Assembly (NCBI GenBank): GCA_031550085.1
Contig: JAVBOY010000003.1
Span: 1 to 64,000, forward strand
Reading direction: 5' to 3'
Source of the DNA: UBA4417 sp031550085
GTDB lineage: Bacteria; Bacteroidota; Bacteroidia; Bacteroidales; UBA4417
Length of the DNA: 64,000 bases
Both the position numbers and the translations under genes were made by a program. Positions 55,005-63,843 of this stretch are shown here, in pieces (within the stretch, counting starts at the first letter, position 1; each line of letters opens with the position of its first letter). The notes below the pieces were generated by a model. The model was given only the letters and a program-made list of their open reading frames with translations, was not told where the DNA came from and searched no databases.

Positions 55005-56453
55005 ATGGAAACTCAAGATCAAACGAATTTACAACATGAACAAGCCAACAACACTTATGGAAGACCGTTGGCAGAAAACTCCGAAAGGGAGAAAAAAAAC
55101 AGGGGAACTTCGCTCACAGTCAAGGGATTGATTGTGTTTGCACTTATCTTGTTGCTAATGATTCCGATGATATTTATTTCGGAACTGGTGCGTGAGCGAT
55201 TAAACCGGCAAAACGAAATACGAAAGGAAGTAAGCAGCAAATGGGCTGACAATCAAACATTTGTTGGCCCGCTTTTGGTAATTCCGTATAAAAAAGAGGT
55301 GCTAAAAAATACCAAAGGCGAAATAACCGGCTATAACGAAGGAAAACTTTATATTTTACCCGAAACCCTTGATATTTCCGGAACAATCCAGCCACACACG
55401 CGCCACCGGAGTATTTTTGATGTCACCGTTTACCAGTCGGACTTAAGCTTCAACGGACATTTCGGTTCACTCGATTTGGAAAAATGGAACATTGCCCCGG
55501 AAAATTTGCTGTTGGAAAAAGCGCAGGTATTTTTCGGTTTGACCGATTTTAGGGGACTAGAAGAACAAGTTTCCATACAATTCGGTAAGAGTACTTACGA
55601 ATTAACGGCAAGCGACATGGCCGTGAGTAGCGATAACCTGAGTTTAACAGATGCATACACAAGCGTTGCTGTGCAGCAGGAAGGACCAAATACATTCGGA
55701 TTGGCATCGCCCGTCACGCTTTCGATGGAAGATTTAAAAGCGGGAGAAAAATTTTCGCTCAGTTTGAAAATCAAAGGTTCCGATTACCTGGCATTTACAC
55801 CCATCGGGAAAACCAATACCACGCACATTTCCTCCCCCTGGGAAGATCCGTCGTTTATTGGAAGTTTTTTACCCAATTCGCCGGCAACCATCTCAGACAA
55901 AGGATTCGAAGCGGATTGGAAAATATTGCACCTTAACCGTAGTTATCCTCAAGTTTGGAACGATCAGCAATTTTCGATCGGGAGTTCGCTTTACGGCGTC
56001 AAACTGTTGAAATCTACCGATTCGTATGCCAAAACGGAGCGCTCGGTTAAATACGCCATTTTATTCATTGCATTAACCTTTGCGTTGTATTTTTTCATTG
56101 AAATCCTGCAAAAGCGCAAAATCCATCCTTTGCAATATGCCCTGGTGGGAATTTCTCTCTGCTTGTTTTACACGCTTTTGCTGGCAATCAGCGAATACAT
56201 CAACTTTAATTATGCCTACTTAATCGCAACAATTGCTACGGTCGGCCTGATTACCTTATATACCAAGAGCGCTTTCGGAAAATGGAAAATTGCCGCTTTG
56301 TTCGGAGTCGTTTTGGGAATGCTCTATTCCTTTATTTTCATCCTGATCCGTTTGCAGGACGGGGCTTTGTTGTTCGGCAGCATCGGCCTGTTTCTATTGC
56401 TGTGTGTGATTATGTACTACTCCCGGAAAATTGATTGGTACGGGAAACAGTAA
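55005..56453 (+). CDS. creD: CreD-family inner membrane protein
   Basis: The 482-residue protein has an N-terminal membrane helix (GLIVFALILLLMIPMIFISE) followed by LVRERLNRQNEIRKEVSSKW, a large periplasmic region (FVGPLLVIPYKKEV; KLYILPETLDISGTI), and several C-terminal membrane helices from about 348. This is the CreD layout. In Gammaproteobacteria CreD lies in the CreBC regulon and affects envelope integrity; here it is linked to a winged-helix regulator instead of a two-component pair. The start at 55005 is preceded by AT-rich sequence with no clear Shine-Dalgarno. Confidence 0.9.
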   Translation: METQDQTNLQHEQANNTYGRPLAENSEREKKNRGTSLTVKGLIVFALILLLMIPMIFISELVRERLNRQNEIRKEVSSKWADNQTFVGPLLVIPYKKEVLKNTKGEITGYNEGKLYILPETLDISGTIQPHTRHRSIFDVTVYQSDLSFNGHFGSLDLEKWNIAPENLLLEKAQVFFGLTDFRGLEEQVSIQFGKSTYELTASDMAVSSDNLSLTDAYTSVAVQQEGPNTFGLASPVTLSMEDLKAGEKFSLSLKIKGSDYLAFTPIGKTNTTHISSPWEDPSFIGSFLPNSPATISDKGFEADWKILHLNRSYPQVWNDQQFSIGSSLYGVKLLKSTDSYAKTERSVKYAILFIALTFALYFFIEILQKRKIHPLQYALVGISLCLFYTLLLAISEYINFNYAYLIATIATVGLITLYTKSAFGKWKIAALFGVVLGMLYSFIFILIRLQDGALLFGSIGLFLLLCVIMYYSRKIDWYGKQ

Positions 56454-56572
56454 GCGATTGCGCGAAAAGTTTCTTGTTTGATAATGGTTTTAGCACCACC
56501 ACTTTTTTACCCAAGCTAAACTTGCAAAAGATGAAACGGCACAGGTAAAACCTGTTACCAAGCCGGTTAGCC

Positions 56573-56620
56573 AAAAAAAAGATAGCCGCCCCAAACATGT
56601 GAGGCGGCTATCTTTTTTTT
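56573..56620. terminator. Bidirectional terminator, repeated stem
   Basis: AAAAGATAGCCGCC pairs with GGCGGCTATCTTTT, around a loop different from that of the 41724-41763 terminator. It separates creD (plus) from the S46 peptidase (minus). Confidence 0.9.
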
Positions 56621-56636
56621 TATTCTATTGCAAAGA

Positions 56637-58802
56637 TTATTCTACAATTTTCAACTCTTTGATAATGTTGCTGGCTCCGGCGTATTTGTCGATTATAAAC
56701 AAAACGTAACGGGCATCTACATTGATGGTACGTTGCAATTCGGGTTCAAACAAAATATTGCCGCTCATGGCTTCCCAGTTGCCGTCGAAAGCTAATCCTA
56801 TCAAGTTACCGCTTCCGTCAATAACCGGGCTTCCTGAATTACCGCCGGTAATGTCGTTATCGGTCAGGAAGCAAACAACCATTCTGCCGTCTTTGGTTCC
56901 GTAGCGGCCATAGTCTTTTGCCTGATAAAGTTGTTTCAATTTTGCAGGTACTACAAATTCTTCGTCCGAAGGATTTTCTTTGGCCATCACGCCATCCAGA
57001 TAGGTAACATAATCGTAAGTAACCGCATCGGCAGGTTCATAACCCAACACTTTTCCGTAAGTCATACGCATGGTGCTGTTGGCGTCGGGGTAAAAACTCT
57101 TGTCGGGTTGCATTTCGCGGATGCCGGCAACAAACAAACGGCGGGCCTTGCCAAGTTTCGGGCTTATATCGGAAACCGCACTGTTTACGCGGGAGGCGTT
57201 ATCAATCAGCGATTTTGAAACAGCACGCAACGGATCGTTTTCGTATTTTTTCAACGACGGCTTATCCAAGAACTTGGTAAAATTTTCTTTGGTAGCAAAA
57301 ATTGAATTTTTAAAGATATCCGCTACATAGTCGTTGAAATTGCCTTTGTACTTCTTCTCAATGTTTTTGAAAATATCCGCTTGCTGATCTTGCGGAATGT
57401 TTTCGTAATAGGCTTTTAAAACAGCCGCCAATACATCTTTCTCAATGGGAACATTGTATTCTTTATAGGTTTCGTCAGCAATGCCATAGTATTTTTCCAA
57501 TTCTTTTTTCAATTCATCGCTTTTCAATCCTTTTTTCAAAACGGTTTCAACACCACCAAAACTTTGCGCTGCCGATAAGGTTTGCGATCCGTAGAACGAC
57601 AACTGTGTATACCAAGCTACTTTATTGCTGTTTGCTGCAATTATTTTTCCATAAAGCTCGTTGATGGTAGGAATTACATCGCCGTATTTTTCTTTGCGGC
57701 TGGGATCTTTGGCAACCCATGCTTCAAATTGGTCTTCCAACGCTTTCTTTTTCGAGAAAACATCCAGGCGTTTCAAATCGCGCGTTTCTCCCAGTTTATT
57801 TTTCCAGAAATTGGCCAATGAAGCATATTTGCTTGCATATTGTATGCGAACGGCCGGATCGGTATCCATTCCTTTTTTTTCTGCTTCCAGAATTTTTCCT
57901 AAAACCGTTGTAATTGCCGGATTGTCTTGATTCAATGTTAATTGAACTCCTGCTGAAGTACGGTAACGGTCGGTGGTACCGGGATAACCCCAAATCATCG
58001 CATAATCGTCCTTTTTCAACCCTTTAATGGAAATAGGTAAAAAATGTTTGGGTTTCAACGGCACATTATCCTTTGAATAGGTAGCCGGAGAACCGTCTGG
58101 AGCGCAATATACGCGAAATACCGAGAAATCGCCCGTATGGCGGGGCCACATCCAGTTGTCGGTGTCGCCGCCGAATTTTCCGATGCTTGATGGCGGAGCG
58201 CCGACCAAGCGAACGTCTTTGTAATCTACATACACAAACATGTAGTACTCATTTCCGTTGAAAAAGCTTTTGAGCTCCACTCTATATTTTCCGTTTTCTT
58301 CAGCCGCTTTGCGCAATTCTTCGCTTTTCTTGCGGATGGCATCGCCACGCGCCTTTTCGTCCATATCGGGAGTAGTAACACCTAAAATGTCTTTGGTCAC
58401 ATCATCCATTCGTTGTAAGAACGAAACGTAGAGCCCTTCGTTGGGAAGCTCTTCGCTTTGGTTCATCGCCCAAAAACCATCCGTCAGATAGTCATGGTCA
58501 ACCGAACTATGTTCCTGGATGGCCGAATAGCCGCAGTGGTGGTTGGTAAAAATCAACCCTTGGTCGGAAACAATTTCGCCGGTGCAAAATCCACCGAAAT
58601 TCACAATGGCGTCTTTCAGCGAGGAGTGGTTGATACTGTAAATTTCTTCGGCAGTGAGTTTCAAACCAGCCTTTTGCATATCAACATAGTTGAGGCGTTG
58701 TACGAAGATGGGAAGCCACATCCCTTCATCAGCCTTTACGGGTTGGATGGTGGAAATGCATGCCAACACCGCTGTACATAAAATTGAGAGTACTTTTTTC
58801 AT
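56637..58802 (-). CDS. S46-family dipeptidyl-peptidase, DPP7 type
   Basis: An exported serine exopeptidase that frees dipeptides in the periplasm of peptide-using Bacteroidota. The 721-residue protein has a signal peptide ending near VKADEG, then the family start GMWLPIFVQRL. The catalytic triad is visible as the His pair 88-89 (TNHHCGYSAI), Asp in GGDTDNWMWPRHTGDFSVFR, and Ser656 (GGNSGSPVI). The residue 18 after the Ser is Gly674; DPP11 enzymes have Arg there for acidic P1, while DPP7 enzymes have Gly for hydrophobic P1. So DPP7-like specificity is inferred. Confidence 0.92.
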   Translation of the reverse strand: MKKVLSILCTAVLACISTIQPVKADEGMWLPIFVQRLNYVDMQKAGLKLTAEEIYSINHSSLKDAIVNFGGFCTGEIVSDQGLIFTNHHCGYSAIQEHSSVDHDYLTDGFWAMNQSEELPNEGLYVSFLQRMDDVTKDILGVTTPDMDEKARGDAIRKKSEELRKAAEENGKYRVELKSFFNGNEYYMFVYVDYKDVRLVGAPPSSIGKFGGDTDNWMWPRHTGDFSVFRVYCAPDGSPATYSKDNVPLKPKHFLPISIKGLKKDDYAMIWGYPGTTDRYRTSAGVQLTLNQDNPAITTVLGKILEAEKKGMDTDPAVRIQYASKYASLANFWKNKLGETRDLKRLDVFSKKKALEDQFEAWVAKDPSRKEKYGDVIPTINELYGKIIAANSNKVAWYTQLSFYGSQTLSAAQSFGGVETVLKKGLKSDELKKELEKYYGIADETYKEYNVPIEKDVLAAVLKAYYENIPQDQQADIFKNIEKKYKGNFNDYVADIFKNSIFATKENFTKFLDKPSLKKYENDPLRAVSKSLIDNASRVNSAVSDISPKLGKARRLFVAGIREMQPDKSFYPDANSTMRMTYGKVLGYEPADAVTYDYVTYLDGVMAKENPSDEEFVVPAKLKQLYQAKDYGRYGTKDGRMVVCFLTDNDITGGNSGSPVIDGSGNLIGLAFDGNWEAMSGNILFEPELQRTINVDARYVLFIIDKYAGASNIIKELKIVE

Positions 58803-58981
58803 TATGAAAACTTAAAAAATTAAAAATAGGAATTACGAATAATTAGGACGCAAATTTCGCAAAATTTGCTCAAGCAATGCTAAAAATCATTTAAAAAAGT
58901 GTGCTTGAAATGCCTTTTACCGGAAGTGTCCATTGAAAAGCGCCCGTCAGGGAGTGTATAGATTTTGTAACGCTTTTTTGT

Positions 58982-60013
58982 TTACCCTTTGTCACCAAAA
59001 CAAATTCCCATTTTCCGGGAGTTGTCGACCAGCGAATGGGAAGTTGGAACTGTTTTGAGTTTTTTTGCAACATCTTTCAACGGTATGGACGTGGTTTCAT
59101 TGTTGGAAAGAACCACCATTTTGCCGTAATCCTTATTGATAATCATATCCACGGCATAAGCTCCGTAACGGGAAGCCAATATCCGGTCCATGGGCGACGG
59201 ACTGCCTCCCCGTTGAATGTAGCCCAAGATGGTTTCACGGGTTTCGAAACCGGTTCTTTTTTCGATTTCTCGGGCGATATAAGAAGCTGCTGATATATCG
59301 TCGTGTTTTTCAATGCCTTCGGCAACCACTACAATAGAATAGGGTTTTTTACTAGTCCGGCGCTTTTCGAGATATTTCGTAACAACATCCAAATTATAGG
59401 GGATTTCAGGAATTAAAATGACATCGCCCCCGCCGGCAACTCCTGCATAAAGCGTAATCCAACCGGTATGATTTCCCATCAGCTCAATGACCATCACACG
59501 CTGGTGGGAATTTGCTGTGGTGTGGAGGCGGTCGATGGCTTCAGTAGCAATTGTCACCGCAGAGTCAAATCCAAAGGTTACGTCGGTTCCCCACACATCG
59601 TTATCAATGGTTTTGGGAATTCCGATAACGTTCAATCCTTTTTCATACAGCTTTTGGGCCGTCTTCATGGTGCCGTTTCCGCCAATGACAACCAAAGCTT
59701 CCAATCCCAGTTCCTTGTAGTTTTTTTTAATGAGCTCGGGTGACTGGTTGTCGAAATGGCCGTCTTTTTTAAACGGTTTGTCGCGCGAAGTTCCCAAAAT
59801 GGTTCCGCCTACAGTGAGTAACCCTGAAAGTTTGTTTTCGTTCAGGATAGCATATTTTTTTTCGATCAGCCCGCGAAATCCGGAAGAAAAGCCGTACACT
59901 TTCATGCCGTATTCCGAAATGGCAATTTTCCCAACACCACGGATAGCAGCATTGATTCCCGGGCAATCGCCTCCGGCTGTTAAGATACCTATTTTCATTC
60001 CTTCGGTCTTCAT
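58982..60013 (-). CDS. pfkA: 6-phosphofructokinase
   Basis: The enzyme phosphorylates fructose 6-phosphate in glycolysis. The 343-residue protein has LTAGGDCPGINAAIRG, and the substrate motif GIPKTIDNDVWGTD. The phosphoryl-donor loop reads IGGNGTMKT: the residue matching E. coli Gly104 is Gly114, which favours ATP, while Lys134 stands where classic ATP enzymes have Gly. This mixed Gly/Lys state occurs in some ATP-using clades. Asn113 replaces the Asp of the GGDGS motif. An alternative start is the Met at 59998. It lies between the S46 peptidase and elbB. Confidence 0.93.
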   Translation of the reverse strand: MKTEGMKIGILTAGGDCPGINAAIRGVGKIAISEYGMKVYGFSSGFRGLIEKKYAILNENKLSGLLTVGGTILGTSRDKPFKKDGHFDNQSPELIKKNYKELGLEALVVIGGNGTMKTAQKLYEKGLNVIGIPKTIDNDVWGTDVTFGFDSAVTIATEAIDRLHTTANSHQRVMVIELMGNHTGWITLYAGVAGGGDVILIPEIPYNLDVVTKYLEKRRTSKKPYSIVVVAEGIEKHDDISAASYIAREIEKRTGFETRETILGYIQRGGSPSPMDRILASRYGAYAVDMIINKDYGKMVVLSNNETTSIPLKDVAKKLKTVPTSHSLVDNSRKMGICFGDKG

Positions 60014-60068
60014 ACGTTTTGTGCCGTTGTTTGCTATGGATGGTTAAATAAGTATCAAGAAATCCACA

Positions 60069-60725
60069 TTAATTGTTCAATGTGTGGAGCATTTTAACAA
60101 TCAGGTTTTCACATCCCACCTGGATGTCGACCAGCGTCGCATCCAGCATGTAACAGGGAGTTGAAAACAGGTTGTTTTTTTCATCGATAACGACTTCGCC
60201 ATGATTTGTTGCTACATGTTTTGCACCGGCAACTTCAACAGCTCGAATGGTTCCGGGATCTTGTCCTACGGTAATCTCGGCATGGTCAAACAGTTTTGCC
60301 AAAATAACAGGCGAAATACACAGGGCGCCGATTGGCTTTCCCAAAGCATGCATTTCCCGCAAGGCTTTTTCAACTTCGGGGTGTACTGAATAATGGGTGT
60401 TGTCAAACGCAAAGTTGCACAGGTTTTTTGCAGCGCCATATCCGCCGGGCAGGACCAACGCATCAAATTCGGCAGCTTTAAATCCGGAAAGGGGTTTTAC
60501 TTTTCCCCTTGCAATTCGTGCAGATTCGACAAGGATATTCCGCGTTTCAGGCATTTCAGCTCCGGTAATGTGGTTCACCACGTGGTGTTGCGCACGATCC
60601 GGCGCAAAACATTGGTATTGAGCGCCATGCTTTTGAATGGCATAAAGGGTAAGCACGGCTTCATGTATTTCGGAACCATCAAAAACGCCCGAACCGGAAA
60701 GGATTACAGCAATTTTTTTCACCAT
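60069..60725 (-). CDS. elbB: ElbB-type glyoxalase (DJ-1/PfpI superfamily)
   Basis: The 218-residue protein begins KKIAVILSGSGVFDGSEIHE, the diagnostic ElbB start, and has ALVLPGGYGAAKNLCNFAF and the nucleophile-elbow region GKPIGALCISPVILAKL with a Cys. ElbB has weak glyoxalase activity and is linked by name to isoprenoid synthesis in E. coli. The gene starts 55 bp upstream of pfkA on the same strand and may be co-transcribed. Confidence 0.92.
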   Translation of the reverse strand: MVKKIAVILSGSGVFDGSEIHEAVLTLYAIQKHGAQYQCFAPDRAQHHVVNHITGAEMPETRNILVESARIARGKVKPLSGFKAAEFDALVLPGGYGAAKNLCNFAFDNTHYSVHPEVEKALREMHALGKPIGALCISPVILAKLFDHAEITVGQDPGTIRAVEVAGAKHVATNHGEVVIDEKNNLFSTPCYMLDATLVDIQVGCENLIVKMLHTLNN

Positions 60726-60784
60726 TCTGGTTTTAAAAAACGACCCCTAAATTAACAAAATCGCCGGTCTTTTACAACGTTGCT

Positions 60785-61849
60785 TTATGGGGTAAGTTTT
60801 CGTGCCGGCATAATCCAACGGACAATTTTTACAATCATCCTGAAAATACGCGAGCGCCATGCGTAAGGTAAAAATCCCAAACAATAAGCAAACGACTGGA
60901 AACAATGTTCGTACAAGACTCCCGGAAAAACCCGCAAGCGCGTGGCAATCGTTGGTTTGGGATTTACCAACTCATAGCCAAACTGCTTCATCCATTTGCC
61001 TGAAACGGCTTCGATTGATTTTATATCTTTATCGGATAATTTCCCCCGCCAATCCCCGATTTTGCTTTTATTAATCGGCTCTAAAAGGCTGGTATGGTAT
61101 TTTAAAAATCCTTTTTTGTATTCATTGTTTTCCAAAAATTCAGGGGCTCTTTTGTAAAATGAAAACACATCTTCATGGTAATCGATTTCTAAAAAATCGC
61201 ACATTTGCTTGAAATAAACCGGCGAATCCGAAACCAAATCTTCGTAACGGATGAAACAGAATTTCCCGGGATGACGTTTTTTCTGGCGCGCCACAATCCG
61301 CGCCGACCGATTCCAACGGCTGGACAATACCGATGCAAAACGTTCTTCAAAATCGAATTTGCGGACGGATACAATTTGATCGCGGGCATCACGTACCAAA
61401 TGGAAATATTTGGCTCCAGGGAATAATTTTACCAACTTTTTTGTAAAAAGGATATACCCCGGGTTTTTATCACCGACCCAAAGGATTTGCTGTTTTGCAA
61501 AACGGTCGGGCGAAGATAAATAAACGACTTTACATAAGGTTGCATAAGAATTTTCACCTTCACAAGCCAGCAGGTTATGCTTTAATTCCTCTTCATTGAT
61601 CCCCCAAGTCAGGAAGCGTCTTGTTTTTTTCAAATCTTCCAAAAACCGGAGCAACTTTTTTTGCGTCCAGTATTTCGTTTTCCCGTAATCGGTTCTCAGG
61701 TCCATCACAAAGGTGCATTCAGGCGGAATGGACACATTAGGATGGGCATCAAATAAAGTCCGAAACAAGGTGGTTCCCGAACGGGGCCGCCCCAAAATAA
61801 AAAACATGGGCAGGCTTTTTGCTTGTTCGACAATGGAATTTGCAGGCAT
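60785..61849 (-). CDS. Sulfotransferase-family protein
   Basis: The 354-residue protein carries the PAPS 5'-phosphosulfate loop FILGRPRSGTTLFRTLFDAH at residues about 17-36 and a 3'-phosphate region FHLVRDARDQIVSVRKFDF. It should move a sulfuryl group from PAPS to a sugar or other acceptor. The C-terminal end has a hydrophobic stretch and a basic tail (RIFRMIVKIVRWIMPARK). It is divergent from the RffA-type aminotransferase gene, so a role in decorating a surface glycan is possible but inferred. Confidence 0.82.
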   Translation of the reverse strand: MPANSIVEQAKSLPMFFILGRPRSGTTLFRTLFDAHPNVSIPPECTFVMDLRTDYGKTKYWTQKKLLRFLEDLKKTRRFLTWGINEEELKHNLLACEGENSYATLCKVVYLSSPDRFAKQQILWVGDKNPGYILFTKKLVKLFPGAKYFHLVRDARDQIVSVRKFDFEERFASVLSSRWNRSARIVARQKKRHPGKFCFIRYEDLVSDSPVYFKQMCDFLEIDYHEDVFSFYKRAPEFLENNEYKKGFLKYHTSLLEPINKSKIGDWRGKLSDKDIKSIEAVSGKWMKQFGYELVNPKPTIATRLRVFPGVLYEHCFQSFAYCLGFLPYAWRSRIFRMIVKIVRWIMPARKLTP

Positions 61850-61978
61850 CTTTCCGATCTGTTTTTTTTAAAGAAATTTGATTTTGCGAATATCTGAACT
61901 ATTTTTGAATCTTGAAAACATCTGTGTATTTTCCTTTTCTTTGTATGGAAATTCTTCTCAAAAATCAATCCGAAACAA

Positions 61979-63106
61979 ATGGCCATTCCTTTTAACAAAC
62001 TCCATTTTACGGGTAACGAAATCGAGCATCTCACGGAAGTCGCACTCACGGGAAAAATATCGGGAAACGGTGTTTTTACGCAAAAATGCCAATTGTTTTT
62101 CGAAAACAGGTACGGTTTCGGAAAAACCTTGCTCACCACTTCTTGTACGGCGGCATTGGAAATGGCAGCGTTATTAATTGATTGCCGGGAGGATGACGAA
62201 ATCATCATGCCTTCCTACACCTTCGTTTCCACGGCCAATGCATTTGTATTGCGCGGAGCAAAAATTGTTTTCGCGGATAGCGAAGCGGAAACACCCAACC
62301 TGGACTTAGGGAAAATTGAAACCCTGATTACGCCGAAAACCAAAGCGATTGTGGCGGTTCACTATGCCGGCATTGCCTGTGACATGGATGCATTATTGCA
62401 ACTTACGGATAAATACGGCTTGTTTTTGATCGAGGATGCCGCCCATGCCATCGACGGCTTTTACAAGGGAAAAGCATTGGGTAGTTTCGGTCATTTGGCG
62501 GCCTTTTCGTTTCACGAAACCAAAAACGTCACTTGCGGCGAAGGAGGTTTGTTGGTGGTTAATGATGAACGTTTTTTCGAACGGGCTGAAATTATTTGGG
62601 AAAAGGGGACCAACCGCAGCGCCTTTTACCGGGGCGAAGTGGATAAATATGGCTGGGTCGATCTGGGGTCGTCCTATTTGGCTTCAGACTTAACAGCAGC
62701 TTTTTTATACTCGCAACTGGAACAGTTGGATGAGATCCAGCAAAAGCGGAAATGGATTTTCAACAGTTATCTTCAAAAACTCTGCCCCTTGCAAGAAGCC
62801 GGTAAAATAACTCTCCCCTCTTTCCCTGAAGGAACCAGCCAAAACGGGCATTTGTTTTATTTGGTTACCCGCGACCACCATGAACAATCCGCTTTGATCG
62901 CACATTTGAAAGAGGCGAAAATCCAAGCGGTATTTCATTATCTGTCATTACACAAAAGCAAATTTTACCGTGAAAAACACGACGGGCGGGAACTTTCCCA
63001 AGCCGACCGCTACTCGGATTGCCTGGTTCGCCTGCCGTTTTTTTACGATCTTTCGGAAAAAGAAATCGAAGTGGTGTGTGATGAGATTATGCGGTTTTAT
63101 ACATGA
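61979..63106 (+). CDS. rffA: dTDP-4-amino-4,6-dideoxygalactose transaminase (RffA/WecE type)
   Basis: The PLP enzyme converts dTDP-4-keto-6-deoxyglucose to dTDP-4-amino-4,6-dideoxygalactose. The 375-residue protein starts AIPFNKLHFTGNEIEHL, typical of RffA. Asp153 region (LIEDAAHAIDGFYKGKALG) binds the PLP ring, and Lys182 (SFHETKNVTCGEGG) forms the internal aldimine. The late GHLFYLVTRD and FHYLSLHKSKF are conserved in the family. It supplies an amino sugar for surface glycans. The gene stands alone on the plus strand here. Confidence 0.9.
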   Translation: MAIPFNKLHFTGNEIEHLTEVALTGKISGNGVFTQKCQLFFENRYGFGKTLLTTSCTAALEMAALLIDCREDDEIIMPSYTFVSTANAFVLRGAKIVFADSEAETPNLDLGKIETLITPKTKAIVAVHYAGIACDMDALLQLTDKYGLFLIEDAAHAIDGFYKGKALGSFGHLAAFSFHETKNVTCGEGGLLVVNDERFFERAEIIWEKGTNRSAFYRGEVDKYGWVDLGSSYLASDLTAAFLYSQLEQLDEIQQKRKWIFNSYLQKLCPLQEAGKITLPSFPEGTSQNGHLFYLVTRDHHEQSALIAHLKEAKIQAVFHYLSLHKSKFYREKHDGRELSQADRYSDCLVRLPFFYDLSEKEIEVVCDEIMRFYT

Positions 63107-63111
63107 ACGGG

Positions 63112-63372
63112 GGGGTGTTTATTTGTTGAACTGTTGAATTGTTTAAATGTGAAGTGTGAAATGAATGGTTAAGGGTACAAGGTGAAAGGTCAAATGCTTG
63201 TTTGTTAAACTGTTGAATCGTTGAACTGTTGAACTGTTTATGTGGGAAAAGATTCTGGTATTGATGGTTTTAATCGATGTTTTAATCTAATAATACGATG
63301 TTTTAATCGCATAGCGTGAAGGGTGAACGGGGTGTTTATTCGTTGAACTGTTTAAATGTGAAGCGTGAAATG
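63112..63372 (+). repeat. Degenerate direct repeats in an intergenic region
   Basis: The 550-bp gap after rffA lacks a convincing gene. A unit starting GGGGTGTTTATTTGTTGAAC (63112-63163) recurs as a shorter copy at 63329-63372, with the shared end TTTAAATGTGAAG. Tandem copies of TTGAACTG-like octamers lie in and between them (63199-63240), and GATGTTTTAATC-like words recur at 63263-63310. Their role is unknown; slippage-grown junk is possible. Confidence 0.6.
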
Positions 63373-63599
63373 GGTGAAAGCTGAAAGGTTCAAGGAACAC
63401 GGCGCAAAGATTGTTGTTCGCTTTTTGTTGTTCGTTTACTTGCCATTTAAAAGTCCACTTTCAATTCTCTATTTTCAATTTTCCATTAAACCATGTCTCG
63501 TTTACTTGCCTGCTAATAAGTAAGAGTATAAAAGTTCCTGTTTTTTAACTCTGAAATTTCAAAAATGTAAAATGAGTTTAAAAAATTTTATCGAAATAC

Positions 63600-63630
63600 T
63601 TTGTCATTTATAAAATGAAGTGTACCTTTG
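63600..63630 (+). promoter_or_regulatory. Promoter of tRNA-Gln
   Basis: TTTG (63600-63603), 19 bp, then TACCTTTG (63623-63630) is an exact match to the Bacteroidota -33/-7 consensus. Initiation near 63637 gives a leader of about 20 nt before the tRNA. Confidence 0.85.
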
Positions 63631-63656
63631 CCCCCCTGAAAAGGAGACCAAAAGAT

Positions 63657-63730
63657 TGTCCGATGGTGTAATGGCAGCACAAATGGTTTTGGTCCATTTA
63701 GTCTAGGTTCGAGTCCTGGTCGGACAACCA
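63657..63730 (+). tRNA. tRNA-Gln (anticodon TTG)
   Basis: A 71-nt body with an encoded CCA (63728-63730). The acceptor stem TGTCCGA pairs with TCGGACA. The anticodon loop TTTTGGT between AAATGG and CCATTT carries the anticodon TTG, and the T-loop has GGTTCGAGTCC. It decodes CAA. Confidence 0.95.
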
Positions 63731-63787
63731 AGTAAGAAAACGTTCAAAGATGCAATACCTTATAGGCTGCATTTGCGAAAAAATTAG

Positions 63788-63812
63788 GAGGGGACATTGT
63801 GTCCCCTCTTTT
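63788..63812 (+). terminator. Terminator after tRNA-Gln
   Basis: GAGGGGACA pairs with TGTCCCCTC around TTG and is followed by TTTT. Confidence 0.85.
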
Positions 63813-63843
63813 CATACAATCCCATTTATCGTCGCATCAAAAT

